The notes beneath the pieces are model-generated. The model ran no database searches. It worked only from the letters and a program-made list of their open reading frames with translations, and was not told the origin of the DNA. From contig NZ_JAUNTS010000001.1 of assembly GCF_030538595.1 (NCBI RefSeq), forward strand, positions 411,327-475,326: a stretch of 64,000 bases of DNA, given 5' to 3'. A program made the translations under genes and the position numbers. Positions 23,191-30,479 of the stretch are shown here, piece after piece; the first letter of the stretch is position 1; the number at the start of each line of letters is the position of its first letter. Source of the stretch: Kocuria sp. (lineage in GTDB: Bacteria; Actinomycetota; Actinomycetes; Actinomycetales; Micrococcaceae).

Positions 23191-25575
23191 TCACGGCTGC
23201 GGCAACAGAGGTTCGACGACGACCGTTGGTGCCTCGTCCGTCGTCGTCGAACCTTGTGAAACCTCTCCGTTGGCCCAGGCCAGGAACTCAACTGCGGCGA
23301 ACACCGGTTTGCCGAATTTGGCGGCGTTCTGCGCCTTGCGGGACTGGGAACCCGACTCAGCGGAGATCAGGACGTCGCAGCGGGTTTTGGTCACATTCGC
23401 CACCGGTGTCAGCCCGTGGGAGGCCGCCAGAGTCTCCATGCGGTACCGGTCCACCAAGCGCCCCGCTGCGTCCTGCACCTCGCCGGTGAAACACACCCGA
23501 ATGCCAGGCTGAAGGACGGAATCAATGGTGTGCTGCGGGGCGTCGTCGTAGGTGGAATCCAGGACGGCCGTGCCCGTCTCTGATTCGACAGCCCTCACCA
23601 CAGCCTGCGTGGCGTGATCCAGCCGCGAGCGCTGAGCAGCCCCGGCGAGCATGGCAGCCAGGGCCGTCTCCACGGAGTTCTTCCGGTCCCCCGGGGCCAC
23701 CAGAAATCGCACCGTGCCCGGGGCCGGTGCGGGACTGCGCGGCATGAGGTACCCGGGTCGGCCCGCCGGGGCGGTGAAGGTCTCCGCGCTGTGCTGCGAA
23801 AGTTCAGCGCTGCGAGCCATGTCCCGGACCGCGCGGGCACGTTCCAGAGCAGTCGGGGCGTAGAGGTGTTGGCGCTGGTCAAAGTCTGCCCCGCTCAGGG
23901 GCAGATCCACTCCCAGCGGCATGGTGACCACGTACCCCATGCGTTTGAGTTCGTAGTCCAGCCAGCCCAAGTCACGGTCAATGTTGGGACCCACCGGAAT
24001 CCGCCCGGCCAGGTACGGCTCAAGTGCCGCCCAGGCTTCCGTGAGCAGCGGCGCCAGCTGGACGTCCCCGGCCGTGATCCCGTAGTCGCTGCGCGCCTGA
24101 CCCATGTCCCGGGTGGGGTTGACCAGGGTGGTGAGCTCAACGCCGTCGTCAGTGACCAGGGCAATCTCTACGGGGCGGGGGCGCCAACGCTGGCCCACGT
24201 CCCCCACCGTGCACATGCCGATGTAGACCTTGCCCTGACTGTGGCCGCCGTGCGCACGTTCGGCGGTCAGGAAACGGCGCACCCGTTGGTCCACCTTGAG
24301 GTCCTTGGCCAGCACATCCCGGCGCAAGACCAGCCCCTCCATGGAGGTACACCGGCTCAACGCCACGTACAGCTGACCATCGGCAAAGGTGCCACCCGTC
24401 AGGTCCACCACCACCCGCTCCAGCGTCTGGCCCTGGCTCTTGTGGATGGTGACCGCCCACGCCAGACGAAAAGGAAGCTGCGTGTAGGTGCCGATCAGAT
24501 CGTGATTCAGAACCCCGTTGTGGACCGTGGGACGGGTGACTTCCCACGTGTAGGGGTGGATTTCCACGTGGGTCCGGTCCGGCAGTTCAACCACCGCCAC
24601 CTGCTCCCCCGCCTGCCGGTACTGGTCCACAATCTTGGCAATCGTCCCGTTGACCCACCGGTCCCACGGGTCATTGGTGAGCAGCATGACCTGGGCGCCC
24701 ACCTTAAAGGTCAGGGCGTCATCCGTGGGCTTCTCAAAACCATCCAGATCACCCGTGGACTGGGCAAAATGCGTGACAGCGGGTTCAGCGATCTGTTCCA
24801 GCATGGCCCGGTTTCGGGAGGTGGCCATCCTGTTTGTGGTGGTCAACGTGAGCCAGAACTCGTGCAGCGGCGGCACAAAATCCTTGTCCGTGCGCGTATT
24901 CAGCTCCTGGCGGGCTTCTTGCAGCAAAGTGCCCTGACGCACCGCATTCAGGATCTCCACCAGCCGGGTGTCTCCCACCTGGCGAAATACCCGAGTCAGC
25001 TCAACCGTGGGGAATTGTTCACGGTTGTATTTCTGCGCGGCAAAGAAATACGGCGAACTGTAGGTGGTCTCAAAATAAGCCCGCTCGCCCTCCGCCACCA
25101 CCGGCGGCAACTGGTACAGATCACCCACCAAGACCAGCTGCACACCACCGAACGGCTCCCCCGGCTTGGGACCGAACCGCTCCAGCGCGATTGCCAGGCA
25201 GTCGAACAAATCAGCCCGGACCATGGACGCTTCATCAATGATCAGCGTCTGCAACTCCCGCAGAGTCCCCGCAAAACGGCCCGGGTAGTACCCATTCCCG
25301 CGCACCACCTCCGGGCTGAGCGACGGCGGAAAGCTGAACAGCCGGTGGATCGTGTAACCGCCAACATTGAGTGCCGCAATGCCAGTGGGTGCCACCACCA
25401 CGACGTTGCGCCCCGTCCCAGCCAAGAACCTCCTGATCAACGTGGATTTACCCGTTCCGGCCTTACCGGTCAGAAACAAGTTTTCGCCGTTGTTCAGCCG
25501 AACCAGTGCGTCCTCGAACTCGCCGGTGAGGACAATGGGGTCACGGGTGGACTGCGATGCCTCATACTGCGTCAA
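23191..25575 (-). CDS. Pif1/RecD-like helicase with exonuclease-like and BRCT domains
   Basis: A 794-residue SF1B-type DNA helicase. Residues 15-470 show Walker A TGKAGTGKST (36-45), VVAPTGIAALN, Walker B IIDEASM (Asp114, Glu115), GDLYQLPPV, TRVFRQ, and late VTIHKSQGQTLE and YVALSRC motifs. Residues about 490-600 read like a DnaQ-type 3'-5' exonuclease (EIALVTDDG, YGITAGDV, PVGPNIDRDLGWLDYELKRMGY), but the expected first acidic pair is missing. Residues about 690-765 form a BRCT domain (VCFTGEVQDAAGR...TKTRCDVLISAE...SRKAQNAAKFGKPVF) like that of DNA ligase. The likely role is genome maintenance. The start is an apparent TTG without strong Shine-Dalgarno; no better in-frame start is seen nearby. 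Confidence 0.87.
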   Translation of the reverse strand: MTQYEASQSTRDPIVLTGEFEDALVRLNNGENLFLTGKAGTGKSTLIRRFLAGTGRNVVVVAPTGIAALNVGGYTIHRLFSFPPSLSPEVVRGNGYYPGRFAGTLRELQTLIIDEASMVRADLFDCLAIALERFGPKPGEPFGGVQLVLVGDLYQLPPVVAEGERAYFETTYSSPYFFAAQKYNREQFPTVELTRVFRQVGDTRLVEILNAVRQGTLLQEARQELNTRTDKDFVPPLHEFWLTLTTTNRMATSRNRAMLEQIAEPAVTHFAQSTGDLDGFEKPTDDALTFKVGAQVMLLTNDPWDRWVNGTIAKIVDQYRQAGEQVAVVELPDRTHVEIHPYTWEVTRPTVHNGVLNHDLIGTYTQLPFRLAWAVTIHKSQGQTLERVVVDLTGGTFADGQLYVALSRCTSMEGLVLRRDVLAKDLKVDQRVRRFLTAERAHGGHSQGKVYIGMCTVGDVGQRWRPRPVEIALVTDDGVELTTLVNPTRDMGQARSDYGITAGDVQLAPLLTEAWAALEPYLAGRIPVGPNIDRDLGWLDYELKRMGYVVTMPLGVDLPLSGADFDQRQHLYAPTALERARAVRDMARSAELSQHSAETFTAPAGRPGYLMPRSPAPAPGTVRFLVAPGDRKNSVETALAAMLAGAAQRSRLDHATQAVVRAVESETGTAVLDSTYDDAPQHTIDSVLQPGIRVCFTGEVQDAAGRLVDRYRMETLAASHGLTPVANVTKTRCDVLISAESGSQSRKAQNAAKFGKPVFAAVEFLAWANGEVSQGSTTTDEAPTVVVEPLLPQP

Positions 25576-25683
25576 GGCATCGCCAAAGCTCGGTTATTCG
25601 CATCTCCCATGGAACCAAACTAGGGGCTTGAGAGGACAAACGATAAACCGGCCAGAGTCTGCAAAGTTGTTCAAGACGCATTG

Positions 25684-26487
25684 ATGTTCCATGATGATCC
25701 CGTGTCCGAGTTCACACGCAGCACAATGCTTCCTCATCTGGAAGCCCGGCAGTCGGTTCAGAGCTTGCGGTGCTACCGCCCCCATACACATGACGCCTTC
25801 TCCATTGGGATCATTGATCACGGGCGCACACAATTCAGGGATTCAGATGGCCGGACCTTGAACCTCAGCGCAGGCGATTGCGTTGCAATCCCCTCCCACA
25901 CCGTCCATTCGTGCAATCCCCATGCAGGGCGTTGGGAATACCGAATGGTTCATGCGGACCAGGCATGGGTTGCCGCCCAGCTACCCGCACAAGCAGCAAC
26001 GAGTCTCATGAGGGGCGTAACTGTGACCCACGAGGCCGCTGTATACAGCCAACTTTCGGGTTTTGCACAAGCAGTTCTTGACGATGCGCCAGTCACCGAC
26101 TTGGAACGACAGCTTCGGAGCGCACTCCAAACACTTCATCTGACGTCTTCTCCGCTTGCCATACGTCCGCGAACGTCGGACACCGAGGACTGGCTTCAGC
26201 CTGTGATGGACAGGCTGAGCGCCCCCGGCCCTACCCCACCTCTTAACGAGCTTGCCCAGTTGGTTGAGATGAGCAGTTTCCAGTTGATCCGCGCTTTCAA
26301 ATCAGCCACAGGCCTCACCCCAGTGGCCTGGCATCACAACGCACAGATTCTCAAGGCCAGAGACCTTTTGCGTCAGGGAAAGTCCTTGGCCGAGACAGCA
26401 CAAATGCTCGGTTTCGCTGATCAAAGCCACTTCCACCGCATCTTTCGATCCCACGTGGCAGCAACGCCCGGCGGCTTCCGAGCCTGA
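25684..26487 (+). CDS. AraC-family transcriptional regulator
   Basis: A 267-residue regulator with an N-terminal cupin-type sensing domain (PHTHDAFSIGIIDHG...GDCVAIPSHTVHSCNP) and a C-terminal double helix-turn-helix (LNELAQLVEMSSFQLIRAFKSATGLTP and AETAQMLGFADQSHFHRIFRSHVAATPGGFR). This layout is typical of regulators next to LysE-type exporters, and a LysE gene follows 76 bp downstream in the same direction. It probably activates that exporter in response to an amino acid or related effector. The start is taken at ATG 25684; GTG 25702 is possible. Confidence 0.9.
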   Translation: MFHDDPVSEFTRSTMLPHLEARQSVQSLRCYRPHTHDAFSIGIIDHGRTQFRDSDGRTLNLSAGDCVAIPSHTVHSCNPHAGRWEYRMVHADQAWVAAQLPAQAATSLMRGVTVTHEAAVYSQLSGFAQAVLDDAPVTDLERQLRSALQTLHLTSSPLAIRPRTSDTEDWLQPVMDRLSAPGPTPPLNELAQLVEMSSFQLIRAFKSATGLTPVAWHHNAQILKARDLLRQGKSLAETAQMLGFADQSHFHRIFRSHVAATPGGFRA

Positions 26488-26563
26488 GCAATATCGTTCA
26501 AGACTCACATATGCCCGACCGTGGAGCATGCAAGGACACCCTCTCCTGTCCTTGTGAGGCCCC

Positions 26564-27181
26564 ATGGATCAATTCGTCACAGTCGCCTTCGCCCATTTCT
26601 TGGCCCTGCTGGTCCCCGGTGTTGATTTTTTCCTCATACTCAGGACTGCGCTGCTCCAAGGATGGCGGTCGGCCAGCGGTGTCTGTTTGGGAGTTGCGTG
26701 CGCGAACGCTCTGTTCATCGCCGCCGCCTTTGCCGGCTTGCACCTCTTGGCAGGCGCCACTGTTTTTATGCTGATGCGCGGACTCGGCGGAGCTTTTTTG
26801 GTCTATGTAGGGTTGGTTTTCCTCCGCGCCAAGACACCGCCTGAGATTGAGCCAGTCGCCGCAGCAGGTGGTCCGTCCTGGAGGACAAACTGGTTACTGG
26901 GTTTCGCTTCAGGGGTGTCGAATCCCAAGAATGTGCTCTTCTATGTGAGCTTGGCAGTCGCCCTGGGTCCTATTCGACCCGCAACCATGGTGGGCTACGG
27001 CCTGTGGATGTTCAGTGTTGTTCTCGGGTGGGACTTAGCTCTTGCGGCTCTCATCAGCAGGTACCGAAACCTCCGCGTGATTACCCGCTGGATACCGTGG
27101 ATCACCAAAATCGCAGGAGTCTTCCTCACCATTTTTGGAGCTTCCTTGATCATAGAGTTATTCACGGAACTCGTATCCTGA
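26564..27181 (+). CDS. LysE/RhtB-family exporter
   Basis: A six-helix membrane exporter of amino acids or related metabolites. The 205-residue product starts with FAHFLALLVPGVDFFLILRTAL, the family signature (usual form PGP; here PGV), and contains NPKNVLFYVSLAVAL, the second conserved motif. It is preceded by the AraC-type regulator, a common exporter-regulator pair. The substrate cannot be predicted. The AraC-LysE pair is flanked by genes on the opposite strand, so it could be a transferred cassette, but no mobile boundary is visible. Confidence 0.88.
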   Translation: MDQFVTVAFAHFLALLVPGVDFFLILRTALLQGWRSASGVCLGVACANALFIAAAFAGLHLLAGATVFMLMRGLGGAFLVYVGLVFLRAKTPPEIEPVAAAGGPSWRTNWLLGFASGVSNPKNVLFYVSLAVALGPIRPATMVGYGLWMFSVVLGWDLALAALISRYRNLRVITRWIPWITKIAGVFLTIFGASLIIELFTELVS

Positions 27182-27236
27182 ATTGGATCAGCCGAGCAGG
27201 CTCCATGCCACACCAACAGCCTGGTTAGCTCAGGTG

Positions 27237-27887
27237 CTAACGAGTCACCAGTACCAGGCTCCCGTCCGGGGCGATCTCCAGAGTGCAGGCGGACAGATTC
27301 TCAGCAACGGCGTGCGCGTGAGGTGCAACATCCACAGGGTCGTGGGAGGTGGCCACTGCCAAGACTTGGGAACCTGCCGCCAGACCGGCTTTGAGTCCGG
27401 CTGGAGCATCTTCCACCACCAGGCACCGCTTGGCATCAAAGCCGAGCAATTCGGCGGCCAAAAGATAACCCTGGGGGTCTGGCTTGCCCACGACAACATC
27501 TTCAGCGGTCACCATGGTTGTTGGAACGGGAACCCCCGCTGCAGCAAGTCGCGCGGTCATCAGTTCACGGTCCCCTGAAGTCACAGCGGCAAACCGGTCC
27601 TGTGGCAGTTCTCCCAGAAGTGCTGCCGCCCCGGGCAGTGGAATCACCGAATCCAGGTCTTCCATCTCCAGGCCATGCAGTTCAGCCTCCGCATCTGCCA
27701 CTTGGTCAGCTGGAACAAAATCAGCCAGGGTGTCTGCGGCTCGGCGGCCGTGGCAGACCGCGAGAATCGCGGCGGCGTCGTACGCGTGCCGTTCAGCCCA
27801 GGTGGTCCAGGACCGGTTCACGGCAGAGGTGGAATCCACCAGGGTTCCGTCGATGTCGAACAGGATCGCATCCACTTCAAAGCGCAT
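27237..27887 (-). CDS. HAD-superfamily phosphatase
   Basis: A 216-residue haloacid dehalogenase-type hydrolase with motif I FDIDGTLVDST (catalytic Asp nucleophile and acid/base Asp), motif II VTSGD, motif III Lys in VGKPDPQGYL and motif IV VVEDAPAGLKAG. A helical cap (about residues 17-85) makes it a subfamily IA enzyme, similar to sugar-phosphate phosphatases such as YfbT/Gpp types. The substrate is likely a small phosphorylated metabolite. The ORF is open to 27959, but ATG 27887 has GGGAG upstream and begins the homology. Confidence 0.9.
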   Translation of the reverse strand: MRFEVDAILFDIDGTLVDSTSAVNRSWTTWAERHAYDAAAILAVCHGRRAADTLADFVPADQVADAEAELHGLEMEDLDSVIPLPGAAALLGELPQDRFAAVTSGDRELMTARLAAAGVPVPTTMVTAEDVVVGKPDPQGYLLAAELLGFDAKRCLVVEDAPAGLKAGLAAGSQVLAVATSHDPVDVAPHAHAVAENLSACTLEIAPDGSLVLVTR

Positions 27888-27943
27888 GCTCCCACCGTAC
27901 GCGGTCGGCTCCCGGCGGTCGGCTCCCGCAGGCACCTCCGGGG

Positions 27944-28005
27944 AACTTGAACGCGGCAAATGCGCGGGAGCAGCCGCAAAAACGCATTTGCCGTGCGCAA
28001 AGTTT
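27944..28005. repeat. Dispersed palindrome family 1, copy B
   Basis: Arms AACTTGAACGCGGCAAATG (left) and the near-complement CGCATTTGCCGTGCGCAAAG (right) with an 18-bp spacer. It fills the gap between the HAD phosphatase and the quinone reductase gene, close to copy C at 28654. Confidence 0.78.
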
Positions 28006-28018
28006 CAGCAACAGGAAC

Positions 28019-28624
28019 TCAGACAGCTCCAACCAGCTCGCGTGCCACCCTACGGGCTGCGTCCTTCAGCTCCTGTGCGTGCTGGTCCATGTCTGCCACA
28101 TTTGTACCCGCTGTGTTGTAGAGCAAGAGAAGTTGGCTGTCAGAAACACCGCAATAGCCCGCGATCCCGGTGTTGAGGTGGTGATCCATCAAAGAGTCAT
28201 AATGGCGCTTGCGATACTTCTCCTCGGTGTCACCTGCCAATGCAATCCACCGAACAGCGGGGATCCCCAGCCTTCGGCCACCGCCGTAGAAGGTTCCGTA
28301 ATTCCACACTCGGTCGATGAACCCTTTCATGCGCGCAGGCAACGAGTACCACCAGACCGGAAAAATGAAAATTACCGCTGAGGCCTCACGTGTCCGTTGT
28401 GTGAAGGCCATGACCTCGTCGCTGTAGACATTGTCCAGGGTGGAGAAGTCCGGTTCGTCCGGGGGATAGAGCACCGGGTCAAAATCCTGCCGGTAGAGAT
28501 CAATCTCATCCACCCGGACCCCGGCAGAGGTAAGTTCCGAGATCACATCGGCCACCACTGAAGCTGTAAGGGAATCAGCACGCGGATGTGCCCACACCAC
28601 CTGTACCACTCTCTGGTTTACCAC
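28019..28624 (-). CDS. NAD(P)H quinone reductase, flavodoxin-like fold
   Basis: A 201-residue FMN/FAD-dependent NAD(P)H:quinone oxidoreductase of the MdaB/KefF/NQO type. The flavodoxin-like start VVWAHPRADSLTASVV, the conserved IFIFPVWWYSLPARMKGFIDRVW and the GGRRLGIPAVRWIALAGDTEEKY segment support this. Such enzymes do two-electron reduction of quinones, limiting redox cycling. GTG 28624 is used because AGGAGGT precedes it at good spacing. It is flanked on both sides by copies of palindrome family 1. Confidence 0.86.
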   Translation of the reverse strand: MVNQRVVQVVWAHPRADSLTASVVADVISELTSAGVRVDEIDLYRQDFDPVLYPPDEPDFSTLDNVYSDEVMAFTQRTREASAVIFIFPVWWYSLPARMKGFIDRVWNYGTFYGGGRRLGIPAVRWIALAGDTEEKYRKRHYDSLMDHHLNTGIAGYCGVSDSQLLLLYNTAGTNVADMDQHAQELKDAARRVARELVGAV

Positions 28625-28653
28625 TGTTTACCTCCTGGAGTTGCAAGATTCAC

Positions 28654-28715
28654 AACTTGAACGTGGCAAATGCGCTGCAGCGCCCGCCAAAACGCATTTT
28701 ACGTGGCGAAAGTTT
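28654..28715. repeat. Dispersed palindrome family 1, copy C
   Basis: Arms AACTTGAACGTGGCAAATG (left) and CGCATTTTACGTGGCGAAAG (right) with an 18-bp spacer. Compensating changes keep part of the pairing (CGTGG/ACGTGG differences), suggesting that structure matters or that the copy is old. It lies between the quinone reductase start and tRNA-Leu. Confidence 0.75.
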
Positions 28716-28732
28716 GTGGAGAAGGCCAAAAG

Positions 28733-28806
28733 TGCCCCCAGTGGGACTCGAACCCACACTGGGCGGATTTTAAGTCCGCTGCCTCTGCCAATTGGGCTAT
28801 GGGGGC
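28733..28806 (-). tRNA. tRNA-Leu (UAA)
   Basis: A complete 74-nt cloverleaf on the minus strand. It has a GCCCCCA/TGGGGGC acceptor stem with discriminator A, a 3-bp D stem, anticodon stem GCGGA/TCCGC with loop CTTAAAA (anticodon TAA), and T arm GTGGG-TTCGAGT-CCCAC. The 3' CCA is not encoded. The variable region is only 5 nt (CCAGT), whereas leucine tRNAs normally have a long class II arm. Confidence 0.93.
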
Positions 28807-28909
28807 ATGGAGCGGCCCCCTGCACACCCGCTGGATTGCACTGCTGTCACAACGACGACGCAGCGGTCACCTCCGCGGGCAGCACCAGGGGCCGGCCCTC
28901 ATTCCAAGA

Positions 28910-30295
28910 TCACAACTTGATCTTGGTGCGCACCACTTCCTGGCCGGTGGCCGACTGGAAGTTCAAGCGCGGGTCACGCACGTGACGGATGGGTGCGGTG
29001 TTGCGCCCGAAGATCATGTTCAGACCCCATTCGGTGAACACACGCGCCTTGTGCTCCAGGGTGGGAATGGCTGCACCATGGTACAGACGGTGCATGGCCC
29101 AGGCCGGGAAACCCTGGAACTCCACGCCCTTGATGTTGGCCACACCCTTGTTCAGGCCAAAGCCGGCCACGGCACCGATGTTCTCGTGGTAGTAATCCTG
29201 CAGCTCACGGCCTTCACGAGCAGCCAAGATGTTCTTGGCCAACACATGAGCCTGACGCACGGCGTGCTGCGCGTTGGGCACGCAGAAACCGCCCACGCCA
29301 CCGCCGGAGAGATCCGGCACGGCTGCGGTGTCCCCGGCGGCCCATGCCTTCTCCAAGGGACCGTCATCCCCGGTGATACGCAGATCCGCACCGGCACGCA
29401 CTCGGCCGCGCTCGTCCAACGGGAAGTCCGAGCTCTTGGACAACGGGTTGGCCGCTACGCCGGCGGTCCAGATCAGGGTGTCCACGTCGATTTCACCAGC
29501 CGGGGACTTGTCCTTCATGTTGATCAGCTTCAAGTGGTTGTCCACCGCAGAGGCCAGGGAGGTGTTCAGCAGCACCTCAATGCCCCGCGAGCGCAGGTGC
29601 GCCACAACCTTCTCGGCACGCTCCTTGGACACCTCCGGCATGATCCGGTCCATGGCTTCGATCATCACAAAACGCAGATCCGAAACCTTCAGGCGGGGAT
29701 CGCGCTCCACGGCGGTACGTGCCATGTCTTCCAGCTCAGCAATGGTCTCTACACCGGCAAACCCACCGCCCACAACGGCAAAGGTCAGCGCACGACGGCG
29801 GACGTCGTCGTCGGTGGTCTGGGAGGCGATCCCAATGCGCTCCAGAACCCAGTTACGGACGGCAACGGCCTCTTCAATGGACTTCATGCCGATGGCGGAT
29901 TCGCCCAAGCCCTCAATGGGGAAGGCGCGGGTCACGGAACCACCGGCCACCACGATTTCATCGTAGGGAATTTCCAGGACGGGGCCATCGGCGATGGTCT
30001 GTACGGTGGCCACACGATTGGCGTGATCAATTGCGGTCACACGCCCGGAGACCAGCTCGGAGTCGCTGAGGTACTGCTGGTGGGAAACCACCGCGGAGCG
30101 AGCTTCAATGCTGCCCGCGGCCACCTCCGGAAGGAACGGCAGGTACATCATGTACGGGTTGGGGTCCACCACTGTGACCACGCCACCCGAAGCCTTGATG
30201 CGCTTCTGAAGTTGCTGGGCGACGGTGAAGCCAACGTAGCCACCGCCGACGATAAGGATCCGGTTACGGTCCTTTGCCAAGAAATTGTCAACCAT
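28910..30295 (-). CDS. ndh: Type II NADH dehydrogenase (NDH-2)
   Basis: A single-subunit, non-proton-pumping NADH:quinone oxidoreductase on the inner membrane face. The 461-residue product has two dinucleotide-binding motifs: IVGGGYVG near the N-terminus for FAD and VVGGGFAG near residue 178 for NADH. WTAGVAANPL and AAGDTAAVPD (second FAD motif) follow, and the C-terminal region (HRLYHGAAIPTLEHKARVFTEWGLNMIFGR) is the membrane anchor typical of actinobacterial Ndh. A GTG lies 6 nt upstream, but ATG 30295 is preferred because TAGACT ends 7 nt before it, giving a leaderless mRNA. A small hairpin overlaps the stop codon (28904-28926). Confidence 0.95.
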   Translation of the reverse strand: MVDNFLAKDRNRILIVGGGYVGFTVAQQLQKRIKASGGVVTVVDPNPYMMYLPFLPEVAAGSIEARSAVVSHQQYLSDSELVSGRVTAIDHANRVATVQTIADGPVLEIPYDEIVVAGGSVTRAFPIEGLGESAIGMKSIEEAVAVRNWVLERIGIASQTTDDDVRRRALTFAVVGGGFAGVETIAELEDMARTAVERDPRLKVSDLRFVMIEAMDRIMPEVSKERAEKVVAHLRSRGIEVLLNTSLASAVDNHLKLINMKDKSPAGEIDVDTLIWTAGVAANPLSKSSDFPLDERGRVRAGADLRITGDDGPLEKAWAAGDTAAVPDLSGGGVGGFCVPNAQHAVRQAHVLAKNILAAREGRELQDYYHENIGAVAGFGLNKGVANIKGVEFQGFPAWAMHRLYHGAAIPTLEHKARVFTEWGLNMIFGRNTAPIRHVRDPRLNFQSATGQEVVRTKIKL

Positions 30296-30302
30296 GCCCA
30301 CG

Positions 30303-30308
30303 AGTCTA
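30303..30308 (-). promoter_or_regulatory. -10 box TAGACT for leaderless ndh
   Basis: TAGACT on the minus strand ends 7 nt before ATG 30295, and there is no Shine-Dalgarno sequence. Confidence 0.5.
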
Positions 30309-30479
30309 AACGCAGACAGCTGTGCACCGTGCGCCAGATACCCCTAGATCACGGCTTGTTTCAGCTCACACCGTAATGGTGCGAGCGGGAGAAGTCATAC
30401 GGTGCAACACAGAAACCTGATGGGGGCGCACCGCATCGAGCCACCGGCTGGAATACGCGCAGCCAGGCGCACCGCGGTG

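Noticed and set aside
23614..25623. A 669-codon open frame opposite the helicase
   Set aside because: Arg/His/Gln/Gly-rich antisense composition, no recognisable motif, and the helicase on the other strand is clear.
25684..27181. AraC-LysE pair as a genomic island
   Set aside because: There is no repeat, integrase or sharp boundary around the pair; base composition seems only slightly different by eye.
28670..30376. A 568-codon open frame opposite ndh
   Set aside because: Runs through a tRNA gene and two repeats, which a real gene would not, and the product is composition-biased.
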